A stretch of 25,407 nucleotides of DNA from a virus. Location: IMG/VR virus record IMGVR_UViG_3300046028_003137, positions 1-25,407 of that record, one strand, 5' to 3'. A program made the translations under genes and the position numbers. Shown here one piece after another: positions 1-7,121 of this stretch (position 1 is its first letter; each line of letters opens with the position of its first letter). The notes beneath the pieces were generated by a model, which saw only the letters and a program-made list of their open reading frames with translations, searched no databases and had not been told where the DNA came from.

Positions 1-304
1 TTTTATACCAACTTTCAAAACGATTAGCCTTACTCAAAAATTGGTCCGCAATTTCGTTTTGTTCTTCGTTAACTGCCTTCAAACCACGGCCCCATAAATA
101 GCGCGCCTTTGCATTTACTATCGCACCATGTTCAGCGTGTTCTTCAAAGTAACGTATTAGTTCTTGTGGAAAATCGTTTTTCTTACCATACTTAATATAG
201 TCATGTTGCCAGTCTTTCTTTAGCTCAGGTCTTTTTTCTTCGCCAAATTGAACGAAAGCTAAATTACTATTAAGCACTTCGATTGATGTATTATTTTTAG
301 CCAT
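1..304 (-). CDS. Portal protein, N-terminal part (cut by window edge)
   Basis: The ATG at 304 opens a frame that runs without a stop to the left edge, giving about 101 residues, so only the N-terminus is present. Around residues 32-70 it reads DWQHDYIKYGKKNDFPQEL, then EHGAIVNAKARYLWGRGL. A 'YGxxNxxPxxL...H..II..K...iwGxGL' pattern is typical of the start of portal proteins from Bacteroidota phages (family knowledge from memory). The portal forms the dodecameric ring at the capsid vertex through which DNA is packaged and to which the tail joins. The gene overlaps the stop of the upstream 130-aa gene by 8 bp, which suggests translational coupling. Finding it after the capsid and tail genes is unusual. 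The identity rests on a partial sequence but the pattern is good. Confidence 0.75.
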   Translation of the reverse strand, partial: MAKNNTSIEVLNSNLAFVQFGEEKRPELKKDWQHDYIKYGKKNDFPQELIRYFEEHAEHGAIVNAKARYLWGRGLKAVNEEQNEIADQFLSKANRFESWYK

Positions 305-689
305 TAAACTCAGTATATGTTGTTTGTTCGCTTATAAATTCTGCTAAATTAGTTGATGTTCCTTTTACTTCTACTTTTCCGTTTTCAACCAATGCGCCAC
401 TATTATCCACTACTAAATTAGTAGATGATGTTTGTTCGTATATGTTGTATTTCCAGTCGCCAACTGTTAATGATATTTTGCCTATCAATAAATTTTCTAT
501 TGCATTTTCTTCAATCAAAAATTCGTTGTATCTCAGCTTGTTAGTTGATACATCGGCACAAATAAATGTCTTTACTTGCTTTGTACTATCATTTGTAAAC
601 TCAAATAAATACTTCGCATTTGTTAACGTAGTTCTTTCGCTTAACGTCAGGATGCAAGTATTCACACTATTCTTGTTAATCAATATCAT
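297..689 (-). CDS. Probable virion structural protein, 130 aa
   Basis: This small protein starts MILINKNSVNTCILTLSE and contains alternating hydrophobic, beta-rich stretches followed by SLTVGDWKYNIYEQ and ENGKVEVKG. I recall similar short beta-rich proteins next to capsid and portal genes of Bacteroidota siphophages, where they are annotated as hypothetical or structural; a head-tail joining or virion decoration role is inference only. It lies between the tail-tube-like gene and the portal gene and overlaps the portal start by 8 bp. An 11-base motif (TATTAAGTATT on the plus strand, 694-704) sits just upstream of its start and recurs before two other late genes. There is no signal peptide or membrane segment. 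Confidence 0.6.
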   Translation of the reverse strand: MILINKNSVNTCILTLSERTTLTNAKYLFEFTNDSTKQVKTFICADVSTNKLRYNEFLIEENAIENLLIGKISLTVGDWKYNIYEQTSSTNLVVDNSGALVENGKVEVKGTSTNLAEFISEQTTYTEFNG

Positions 690-693
690 TACC

Positions 694-704
694 TATTAAG
701 TATT
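694..704 (-). promoter_or_regulatory. Recurrent motif TATTAAGTATT before a late gene (copy 1)
   Basis: The exact 11-mer (RNA sense AATACTTAATA) lies 4 bp before the start of the 130-aa gene. The same motif is at 3153-3163 (before the scaffold gene) and 12122-12132 (before the tail chaperone gene). It may act in translation start or as a processing site. Confidence 0.4.
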
Positions 705-726
705 ATTTTATAAAATAAATGATAAA

Positions 727-754
727 TAAAAAAAGGTAGCCACATGACTACCCT
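727..754 (-). terminator. Intrinsic terminator after the tail-tube-like gene
   Basis: On the minus strand GGTAG pairs with CTACC around an 8-nt loop (735-752 on plus) and is followed at once by seven T residues (728-734). It lies about 30 bp past the stop of the 171-aa gene. With no promoter box visible before the next gene, it is probably a partial terminator that lowers expression of the two genes beyond it. Confidence 0.75.
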
Positions 755-781
755 CTTTTAAAACAAATCAATAATAACCGA

Positions 782-1297
782 TTAATCAATAGTTAAGCCA
801 GTGATAACAGCTGATGCAACCGAAGCAACTCTAGTAAATCCACGTCCTTTAAATTGTATCTTGTTACCCATGAAGTCACCTAATGCAACACCCGATTCTA
901 AACCGTCTGAAACTAAGTCCATTCCGTAATCTTCACCCAAATACCAAAACGTTCCGTCTGTCATTTCAGCGATTAAAACAACTGTATTTTTGATTAATAA
1001 ATCAAGTTCAGTTTGAGTAGCTTGGTCTAATCCTAAAAGCTCTAAGTTTGCTTCTAAATCATAAGCAACTGTTCCTGTTTTTACATCTGAAGCACCTGTT
1101 TGTTTCCAAGATGCAACTTCACTTTTTTGTTTGTAACGAAACCAGTCAGTACCAACAGCCGCTGTAATAGTTGTAATCACACCAGCTGTTCTAGTTAATG
1201 ATGTTACGTTTGCAAATTCTGTAATTAAAAAAGACTTAACACCCGCTGAGGTCTTACAAACCTTGGGAGTGTGTCCTTGCGTTAATGAACATGGCAT
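782..1297 (-). CDS. Probable major tail (tube) protein, 171 aa
   Basis: The protein begins MPCSLTQGHTPKVCKTSAGVKSF and continues with alternating beta strands, including a central GTVAYDLEANLELLGLDQAT region and a C-terminal stretch GSGVALGDF-like (residues about 133-143, SGVALGDFMGNK) before QFKGRGF. I recall this layout from a family of structural proteins encoded next to the capsid gene in Bacteroidota phages. The gene is framed by strong terminators on both sides (1323-1350 before it, 727-754 after it), as expected for a highly expressed, separately tuned virion component. Size and beta-rich composition fit a tail tube subunit, but another capsid-associated role cannot be excluded. No sheath gene is nearby, in keeping with a non-contractile tail. 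Confidence 0.55.
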   Translation of the reverse strand: MPCSLTQGHTPKVCKTSAGVKSFLITEFANVTSLTRTAGVITTITAAVGTDWFRYKQKSEVASWKQTGASDVKTGTVAYDLEANLELLGLDQATQTELDLLIKNTVVLIAEMTDGTFWYLGEDYGMDLVSDGLESGVALGDFMGNKIQFKGRGFTRVASVASAVITGLTID

Positions 1298-1321
1298 AAT
1301 AATATTTTTTTTTAAGGTTTA

Positions 1322-1351
1322 TAAAAAGGGGTGGCTTTCAACTCACCCCTA
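1322..1351 (-). terminator. Strong intrinsic terminator after the major capsid gene
   Basis: On the minus strand AGGGGTG (1344-1350 on plus) pairs with CACCCCT (1327-1333), with a 10-nt loop, followed by a T run (1323-1327). It sits about 10 bp beyond the capsid stop codon. No TAnnTTTG box is visible between it and the next start, so the downstream genes probably depend on read-through. Confidence 0.85.
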
Positions 1352-1359
1352 TGTTAATA

Positions 1360-2376
1360 TTAAGATCCGCAATATAAAACGTTGAACGCTTGGTTAGCTA
1401 CATAAGCCGCAATAGTTCCAACGTGTTTCACGAACAATAAATCTTGGTTTAAAGCTACTTTATTAACCTCGAATTTGTTAACATCAGAAGTTAAATCAGT
1501 AACCCAGAATAAATGTTCTTTTGGAGCAGCGATGATTACATTCTCAGGAACTGGTACAAATTTAATTTCGATTCCGTTGTAGAAATATTTCTCACCTACT
1601 ACGCTAAATAAATCACGGTAAGTAGCACTAACATTGTAGATGTTAATTAACTGCATGTGAGATTTAGGAGCGTAGATATAAGGTGTTAATCCGCTAGCTA
1701 ATACAGTCGCAGGAATAGCAGCATACACACGTGCGTATTCTTGTGCAATGTTACTTGAAGTAATTGCGATACCGTCAACTTTTAAACGAGTACCTACACC
1801 AGCTGGAGATGTTGAGTTCCAAGCGTTGTACATCATTGATGCAACTACACCATTGAATTGACCAGCTGTTAAAGCCGCCGCAACTGTTTTTTCATCAGCT
1901 CCAATTTGGTTGTTAGCAGTACCAGCAGTTAAAGCTGCGATAGCTGTTTTTTGAGCTGAAGTAATACCACTCCAAAATTGAAACTCAGCATCAAAAGCGA
2001 TTTTCTTAGAGTACATACCACCAATTACAACTTGTTCAAATTCATTTGATAATGTTTCCCAAGCACCAGGTTTCATATCACGTTTAAATCTTGAAGGACG
2101 TAAAGTGTTAGGGTCAAATGTTTGGTAATACAAGTATTTAGTTGGAGTGATAGACACGTCAAATAAATCTAATGAACCAGCTGAAGTTGGCGCACCGCTT
2201 GTATAAGCTTGCATTGATGCAGTTGTAGCACCCTCTGTAAAGATAACTTCGTTTTTAACTTCCTCTTCAAAGGTAACGTAACCTTCGCCTAATGTTTTGT
2301 TTTCGAATAGAACTTCCTCTATCACGGGACTAGCGGCAACCCCTCTAATGTCAATTGTAGAATAATTTATTGGCAT
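1360..2376 (-). CDS. Major capsid protein, 338 aa
   Basis: Length, position directly after a scaffold-like gene and an XkdF-type protease gene, and the overall character of the sequence fit a HK97-fold major capsid protein. The N-terminal region (about residues 1-45, FEEEVKN) resembles an E-loop or N-arm; GAWETLSNEFEQVVIGGMYSKKIAFDAEF (residues about 106-134) resembles the long spine helix; a central Ala/Thr-rich part and a C-terminal beta domain with APKEHLFWVTDLTSD follow. The codon choice looks more GC-rich than in the early genes, as is common for abundant virion proteins. It is preceded by a 68-aa gene and followed by a strong terminator. The assignment is by context and general pattern; no single diagnostic motif exists for this family. 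Confidence 0.85.
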   Translation of the reverse strand: MPINYSTIDIRGVAASPVIEEVLFENKTLGEGYVTFEEEVKNEVIFTEGATTASMQAYTSGAPTSAGSLDLFDVSITPTKYLYYQTFDPNTLRPSRFKRDMKPGAWETLSNEFEQVVIGGMYSKKIAFDAEFQFWSGITSAQKTAIAALTAGTANNQIGADEKTVAAALTAGQFNGVVASMMYNAWNSTSPAGVGTRLKVDGIAITSSNIAQEYARVYAAIPATVLASGLTPYIYAPKSHMQLINIYNVSATYRDLFSVVGEKYFYNGIEIKFVPVPENVIIAAPKEHLFWVTDLTSDVNKFEVNKVALNQDLLFVKHVGTIAAYVANQAFNVLYCGS

Positions 2377-2381
2377 AATTT

Positions 2382-2588
2382 TTAGTTTTTAGTTTTTGTT
2401 TTTATTTTTTTTTCTGTTTGTTTTTTTTCTTGTTGTTCAGTTGCTTCATCTTGTATTTCAAAGTCTTCTAATTTTACACGACCCTTTGATAACAAATGAA
2501 TAGCAACATCATCTGATAAGTCTTCGTTTGTTATGCGCCCACCATTGAACACATACTCAAAGCCCTCTTTAAATTTATACTTTGCCAT
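2382..2588 (-). CDS. Small protein between scaffold and capsid genes, 68 aa
   Basis: This 68-residue protein has an N-terminal ordered part (AKYKFKEGFEYVFNGGRITNEDLSDDVAIHLLSKGRVKLEDF) and a lysine/glutamate/threonine-rich disordered tail (about residues 48-68). Its start overlaps the stop of the scaffold gene by 14 bp and it ends 6 bp before the capsid start, so it is in the same operon and probably coupled in translation. Short proteins with a 'NGGxIT...Lsd..a..LL..G' layout occur at this place in other Bacteroidota phages as I recall, usually without a function. A role in head assembly is inference. Confidence 0.6.
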   Translation of the reverse strand: MAKYKFKEGFEYVFNGGRITNEDLSDDVAIHLLSKGRVKLEDFEIQDEATEQQEKKQTEKKIKTKTKN

Positions 2589-3141
2589 ACTTAGCTAACT
2601 TGTGTTTTTGATATGGGCTTAAAGAACTGAAATCTACTTTCGCTTCAATCGGCTCAGTTACTGGAGTTTCAATGATTTTATTGATAGCTGACAAAGTCAA
2701 TTTTGAAGTTTCATTTTGTTTTTCAAAACTAGCTTTCAAAGATTTTAACTCAGCTAACATTGAAGCCATTTCAGTTTTTAACTTATTGATTTCACTCATT
2801 TGCTCAGGCTTTTCAGCTTCGATTTCTTCTACTTCTTCTTTAGCTTCGATTTCAGTGATAACACCGTCCATAACAGTAACTACTGTTCCGTCTTCTGCTG
2901 TATGTTCTCCGTTTGGCGCTGCTACCAATCCTTCGGGCGTCACTAAATAGATTTTAGCACCAACAACAAATTCACCTTCTACAGATACCACGTTGCCATC
3001 TACTAATTTAATTTCAGCCATTTTAATTGGCTCTTCTTGCGCTACTGCTACTGGCTCAGCACCAAATTGCATAAAAGCACTTTTTAACTTTGCTTTCAAA
3101 TCAGAAGGCAAAATGTTATTTATTGTTTCGTTTAAATTCAT
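2575..3141 (-). CDS. Probable scaffold / head assembly protein, 188 aa
   Basis: The N-terminus is helical, followed by a small beta domain at about residues 41-98 (KLVDGNVVSVEGEFVVGAK, then AAPNGEHTAEDGTVVTV). Next come an acidic linker rich in Glu (98-113) and a coiled-coil segment (about 117-160, MSEINKLKTEMASMLAELK). The C-terminus is FSSLSPYQKHKLAKYG. An acidic coiled-coil protein directly after a prohead protease gene and before the capsid gene is the usual setting of scaffolds, which the protease removes during maturation. The beta domain (DGxxVxVxGxxxxGxxVyV...pApnGeHtxxDG) is common in such proteins from Bacteroidota phages as I recall. The start at 3141 is preceded at 3153-3163 by the recurrent TATTAAGTATT motif. 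Confidence 0.65.
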   Translation of the reverse strand: MNLNETINNILPSDLKAKLKSAFMQFGAEPVAVAQEEPIKMAEIKLVDGNVVSVEGEFVVGAKIYLVTPEGLVAAPNGEHTAEDGTVVTVMDGVITEIEAKEEVEEIEAEKPEQMSEINKLKTEMASMLAELKSLKASFEKQNETSKLTLSAINKIIETPVTEPIEAKVDFSSLSPYQKHKLAKYGKV

Positions 3142-3152
3142 CTTGTTTTTTT

Positions 3153-3163
3153 TATTAAGTATT
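3153..3163 (-). promoter_or_regulatory. Recurrent motif TATTAAGTATT before the scaffold gene (copy 2)
   Basis: Exact copy of the 11-mer, 11 bp before the scaffold start, in a gap of 46 bp that has no promoter box. Confidence 0.4.
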
Positions 3164-3187
3164 TATTTTTATTTGAGTGATAACTTT

Positions 3188-3760
3188 TTAATCTAATAAA
3201 CTCATTAAGGCTTTTATTTCAGCGTCATTCAAAGGCTCTACGGGTTTTAACTTGAATAAGGCTTCTAAACTAAAACCATTAAACTCACCTTGTTTAACTT
3301 TCTCCCACACGTCATCGTTGTTGATTTTCATAGTCATAAACCAAGTACCAAGTGGCAAATCTTCAAAGCCCTTAACAGATTGAACTCGATTTTCGTCCGT
3401 AATGAATGATTCAAAAATAAATACGTCCTCAACATTACTTTCTGTTTCATGTGTAGCTTTTACGTTTAGGTTTCTGTTTTCTTTTGCGAATTTTTGTGAC
3501 GCTTCGTAAATGGTTTCTTTAGTTGCACCTACATAAAAAGGCTTGCCGTTTTCTTCACGATAAACCAATTTGTCAGGTATCATAACTGCTCCACAAACGA
3601 TTCTCTTTTCTTCGTTTTGAATTGCAAACAATGCTTTATGGCTTTCAAACTTTAAAAAGTTAGATTCATAAGCTGGGGAATTAACAAGGGCTACATCTTG
3701 CAAGCCATATTGTTCGTTTCCGTTTTCGTCTAGTTCTAATAAATAAACAGGATATTCCAT
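3188..3760 (-). CDS. XkdF-type prohead serine protease, 190 aa
   Basis: The sequence carries the pattern of the XkdF-like phage protease family: VNSPAYESNFLKF (about 27-39), a central beta region with GAVMIPDKLVYR, then NVKATHETESNVEDVFIFESFITD (about 99-122). It ends with LPLGTWFMTMKINNDD and VWEKVKQGEFNGFSLEALF (about 136-168). In the family the His in the ATHE segment and the Ser in the GFSLE segment are the likely catalytic residues. The role is cleavage of scaffold and capsid precursors during head maturation. It lies between the tape-measure gene (4 bp gap) and the scaffold gene, which supports the assignment. Length is normal for the family. Confidence 0.8.
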   Translation of the reverse strand: MEYPVYLLELDENGNEQYGLQDVALVNSPAYESNFLKFESHKALFAIQNEEKRIVCGAVMIPDKLVYREENGKPFYVGATKETIYEASQKFAKENRNLNVKATHETESNVEDVFIFESFITDENRVQSVKGFEDLPLGTWFMTMKINNDDVWEKVKQGEFNGFSLEALFKLKPVEPLNDAEIKALMSLLD

Positions 3761-3763
3761 AAT

Positions 3764-5791
3764 TTAAAATGTTGATTGTTTTTCTAATACATTAACTCTA
3801 TTTGTCTTTGCTGATATTTCGTCTACACCAACCGTTGCATTTACTTGTATAGCTGGCATTGTAGATCCGTTACTTATCTTGTTTCCTTGCTCATCAAACC
3901 TACTACCTTCAATGTTAGCGTTTGCATTACTTACTGTTGGTGGAGCAGGTATTGGTTGTGGAGCAGGAGCAGTACCACCGCCACCTGTTGCACCGCCACC
4001 AGCAGAAAATTGACTAGCCGCTATCTTAGCAATATTTGCGGCACTTGCAACACCGACAGCGATAGCGTTGGATATTCTAAACGCTGTGGCCATAGGCTCA
4101 GGTAAAATGCTTGTTGCACTTAATGCGTTTTGAACTCCTTGGATTCCAGCAATAGTAGCCGATGCGATTTGTAGACCTTTGTTAATATCAAACTGTCTTT
4201 TAGCTTGTCTTAATTCCTCTGCACTACCTTTTTCTAAATTCTTAGTTTTAAAAAGAAAGTACATGTCTGATAAGCCTTGCAAGCTATTGATTGAGTTTTG
4301 TGCTATTTGAAACCTTGCATCTTCAACTGCTTTTTCTTTAGCTAATGCTTCTTCGTCTTTCTTTTTCTTTTCAGCAACTAATAAGGCAGTCGTTTGTTTT
4401 TCCTTTTCAATATCTGCTAGCCTTTTAGCTTCCGCATCCGCTTTCGCTTTTTCTTCGTCTGCTAATTTTTTATCCGCTATTTGTTTATCGAGTGCTTCTA
4501 CTTTTAAAACGTATTCTTGGTATGCTGAATACCTCGCTTGTTGCTTAACTGCTTCACTAGCTTTCGTTGCGTCAATCTCTTCAATAGCCTTTTGTTTGTC
4601 GAGTTCAAGTTGCATGTATGCCGCCTTGTCTCTATCACTCATTGATGCTAAACGCTCTCTCTGAATGTCGCTGAATAGTTTCTTTTCGTCTGCTAATTGC
4701 TTTTGTCTATTAGCCTCTGCTGTTGCATTGTTAGCTTTAGTTGTAGCGTCTTTTTCTTTTTGTGCGTTGGCTTCTATTATTTTGATTTCAGCTTTAGCAT
4801 CCTTAATGGCTTTCGCACTTTCTTTGATTAACTTTCTTTCTTCGTCAGTAATGGCACGTGTTTTAGCCATTTGTTCTAACTGTAAAAGATACTGTTTATT
4901 AGTTTCAATGATAGCTTTTTGTTTCTCGATTTCCATCTCGACAGTATTCTTACCCATCGCTTTGGCAACCTTAATGTTTCTATCCATTTCAGCTGTTTGT
5001 TCGCCTAATGCTTCCTTTGACTTAGTAAACGCATCAATGGCGGCCTTGCCCATAGCTTCCATATCACGTTCTGCCTTGGAAGTCAAACCAATTAAATCAG
5101 TAACTACCGTAGCCATCTTCATAGCTGTATCAACTACTTGACCAATGATGTCACCAACAAATCTTAAAGCCTTTGCTAATACACCACTACCTTTTGACAG
5201 CTCATCAAAATTTTCAATCAAATAGGTAACACCTTGCACCAATAGCATCACACCTGTAGCCGCTAATGCCGTACCCATCAATTTAGCACCTTGCGCTACA
5301 CCTTTAAAATCTAATTTTTTTAAAGAGTCACCAAACTTTGAGAAACCAGCTTCGGCTCTTTCAGCACCACCACCACTTAATGACTGATTAACCTCATCTA
5401 TCTTTTTATTTAAGCCAGCCGCTTCAATGGTTAATTCTCTAAACCTTTCAGTATTCTGTTTACCTTGACCAGCAAGCATAAACAACTCATCCTCTAATAC
5501 CTCGAATTGCTTTCTTAAATCGCCTGTTTCCTTTGCCGCCTCTTTCTCAGCTTTCGCTAAATCCTCTGCCGCCTTAGCCGCTTGCTTTTCGGTTTGAGTT
5601 ACTTCCTTTAATTGGTCATTTAACTTTTCAAGGTCTTCAATAGCTTGCTTATATTGCTCACTACCAATGTCAGAATTTTCAGCAACATCTTGAAGGTCTT
5701 TGATAGCACCTTTTAAATCTTTTATTGATGAAATGGACTTTTCAACCCCGTTAATCTCGAGTTTAAAACCTATGTCTTTATTTTCTGCCAT
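3764..5791 (-). CDS. Tail tape-measure protein, 675 aa
   Basis: The protein is dominated by long alpha-helical, charged and alanine-rich coiled coils (about 25-140 and 225-500, rich in K, E, A, D and Q). It has one hydrophobic segment at about 171-192 (LMGTALAATGVMLLVQGVTYL), a GA-rich stretch near 585-600, a Gly/Pro-rich linker (GGGATGGGGTAPAPQPIPAPP), and a C-terminal end RVNVLEKQSTF. This architecture fits tape-measure proteins, which set tail length and are ejected toward the membrane with the DNA. Tape measures of Bacteroidota phages often end in a similar 'RVxVLExdI' motif as I recall. It is short for a tape measure, predicting a short tail. The start overlaps the preceding small ORF by 14 bp. 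Confidence 0.8.
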   Translation of the reverse strand: MAENKDIGFKLEINGVEKSISSIKDLKGAIKDLQDVAENSDIGSEQYKQAIEDLEKLNDQLKEVTQTEKQAAKAAEDLAKAEKEAAKETGDLRKQFEVLEDELFMLAGQGKQNTERFRELTIEAAGLNKKIDEVNQSLSGGGAERAEAGFSKFGDSLKKLDFKGVAQGAKLMGTALAATGVMLLVQGVTYLIENFDELSKGSGVLAKALRFVGDIIGQVVDTAMKMATVVTDLIGLTSKAERDMEAMGKAAIDAFTKSKEALGEQTAEMDRNIKVAKAMGKNTVEMEIEKQKAIIETNKQYLLQLEQMAKTRAITDEERKLIKESAKAIKDAKAEIKIIEANAQKEKDATTKANNATAEANRQKQLADEKKLFSDIQRERLASMSDRDKAAYMQLELDKQKAIEEIDATKASEAVKQQARYSAYQEYVLKVEALDKQIADKKLADEEKAKADAEAKRLADIEKEKQTTALLVAEKKKKDEEALAKEKAVEDARFQIAQNSINSLQGLSDMYFLFKTKNLEKGSAEELRQAKRQFDINKGLQIASATIAGIQGVQNALSATSILPEPMATAFRISNAIAVGVASAANIAKIAASQFSAGGGATGGGGTAPAPQPIPAPPTVSNANANIEGSRFDEQGNKISNGSTMPAIQVNATVGVDEISAKTNRVNVLEKQSTF

Positions 5792-5927
5792 TTAGTATTT
5801 TGTTTAGTTCAGGGTCATTAATTTCTTTAAATTTCAAAAGCAATTCAAACAAGGCAAAGCCCTCTTTAATGCTATTATCAAAATCCTTTAAATCAAAAGG
5901 CTTAGTCATTCTATCTTCAATTTCCAT
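5778..5927 (-). CDS. Small protein before the tape measure, 49 aa
   Basis: A 49-residue ORF starts at the ATG at 5927 (MEIEDRMTKPFDLKDFDNS) and ends inside the first codons of the tape-measure gene, overlapping it by 14 bp. Its start overlaps the stop of the previous 56-aa ORF by 11 bp. The tight chain of overlaps and the good coding character (helical and charged, with few rare residues) make it a likely real gene. Its place just before the tape measure is where tail assembly helper proteins often lie, but no family was recognised, and the true chaperone pair seems to be at 11418-12118. Confidence 0.6.
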   Translation of the reverse strand: MEIEDRMTKPFDLKDFDNSIKEGFALFELLLKFKEINDPELNKILNGRK

Positions 5928-6087
5928 TGCGAATAATATAATCTTCTATGATTTGTTTTTGTATCAATAACTCATTTGCCACCTCACTATTTGCAACTTC
6001 ATTAGCTACTGTTATTTTGTCAAGGTGCGACGAAGTTACATAAGTAATGTCGCCTCTATTTTCTGTATGTGTCGTGATTTCTACCAT
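5917..6087 (-). CDS. Small protein, 56 aa, function unknown
   Basis: The ATG at 6087 opens a 56-residue frame (MVEITTHTENRGDITYVTSS) that stops at 5917-5919, overlapping the next ORF by 11 bp. It begins 3 bp after the stop of the fibre-like gene, so the spacing is that of an operon. The first half looks beta-rich and the second half is helical (NEVANSEVANELLIQKQIIEDYI). No family was recognised. A role in tail assembly is inferred from position only. Confidence 0.6.
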   Translation of the reverse strand: MVEITTHTENRGDITYVTSSHLDKITVANEVANSEVANELLIQKQIIEDYIIRNGN

Positions 6088-6089
6088 AA

Positions 6090-7121
6090 TTAAGCTATTG
6101 ACGATATTACCATTTGTGAATAATCAAAAGAACATGCGTTGGATGAAGCGCCCGACGTTCTACATGCTTGCATTGTTAACAAAGTAGTATTACTTGGTAA
6201 GTTAGTTGTAATCGTTCCGCTTGTTTGATAAAATGCATTCTGTATTGATGTTACTCGATATTGAACTTCTAAACTATTCGGCTCGTTGTATAATTCAAAG
6301 ATAAAAAAGTCAGTAGCGGGTGATGCGTTACGATTAGCAGGAAATTGACTTCCTAAATCTATCTTCGTACATGTACCTGACCCATCATTGTGGAATATCT
6401 GTAAATTAGTATCTAATGCATCAGAGCCAATACCAATACAATTTAGCAATGTATCAACTAATATTGTTGAACTTATTGCAATAGCACCCGTTGTCGCTGT
6501 CATTCCATAGAATTGACGTGCTCCTGTATTTAATGTCGAATCTGAATAACTGAATCCAAAACTAAATCTGAAACCAGTTCCTACGAAATGCATAGCCGTA
6601 GTTGAGCGATAAGAACAAATGCCATTCGTTGCAGGCGTTGATACTTGTACCCTTGTTCTAACCATTTTAGATAATTCACTACCACTCGCAACTGTTACCG
6701 CCGTAGTCGTACCAACAGCCGAACCGACCGCAATGTTTTCAAGAAACAAAGTAGTTGAATTATTCTGAGCTACAAAGCCCCTTCTAACTTCCGTACCTTT
6801 TGCCATGAAGTAATTAGCTCCAGCTAACTTAACATCTATATAACTATCAACAGCCTGAGTTGATGGGTATTTAGTATTATTGATAGTTGTAAAATCAGTT
6901 GCTTTATTAGCTAACACCTCATAGGATGCAACGTCATAAATCACTTCCTCAATACCACTAGCCGTACGCATGTATATTTTGTCGGTTGCCGTATCCATGT
7001 AGAATTCCCCGACATACAAATCGGTTGCTAACCAAGTGCCAGAAGTATGGTCATTATTTGTTGGTATCGTTGGAACTCCTGTTCCTTTTTTTATTACGAT
7101 TCTTTTATATTCAGTTGCCAT
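6090..7121 (-). CDS. Tail appendage / putative receptor-binding protein, 343 aa
   Basis: The N-terminal part (about 1-110) reads like a virion-attachment module: EYKRIVIKKGTGVPTIP, TWLATDLYVGEFYMDTATDKIYMR, and then ATDFTTINNTKYPSTQAVDSYI. The last motif, 'tT.NntkYPSTqAVdsYi', recurs in tail-fibre and appendage proteins of Bacteroidota phages as I recall. The remaining 230 residues are Ser/Thr/Gly/Asn-rich beta sequence that resembles a jelly-roll or fibre tip domain (GTGFRFSFGFSYSDST, DFFIFELYNEP) and probably recognises the host surface. It overlaps the preceding tail protein gene by 11 bp. A receptor-binding role is inferred. Confidence 0.6.
   Translation of the reverse strand: MATEYKRIVIKKGTGVPTIPTNNDHTSGTWLATDLYVGEFYMDTATDKIYMRTASGIEEVIYDVASYEVLANKATDFTTINNTKYPSTQAVDSYIDVKLAGANYFMAKGTEVRRGFVAQNNSTTLFLENIAVGSAVGTTTAVTVASGSELSKMVRTRVQVSTPATNGICSYRSTTAMHFVGTGFRFSFGFSYSDSTLNTGARQFYGMTATTGAIAISSTILVDTLLNCIGIGSDALDTNLQIFHNDGSGTCTKIDLGSQFPANRNASPATDFFIFELYNEPNSLEVQYRVTSIQNAFYQTSGTITTNLPSNTTLLTMQACRTSGASSNACSFDYSQMVISSIA

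Noticed and set aside
442-5141. Open frames on the plus strand inside the late region (for example 442-699, 2672-2950, 3845-4105, 4665-5141)
   Set aside because: They are antisense to well-supported minus-strand genes, have odd composition, and none has a promoter or family pattern.
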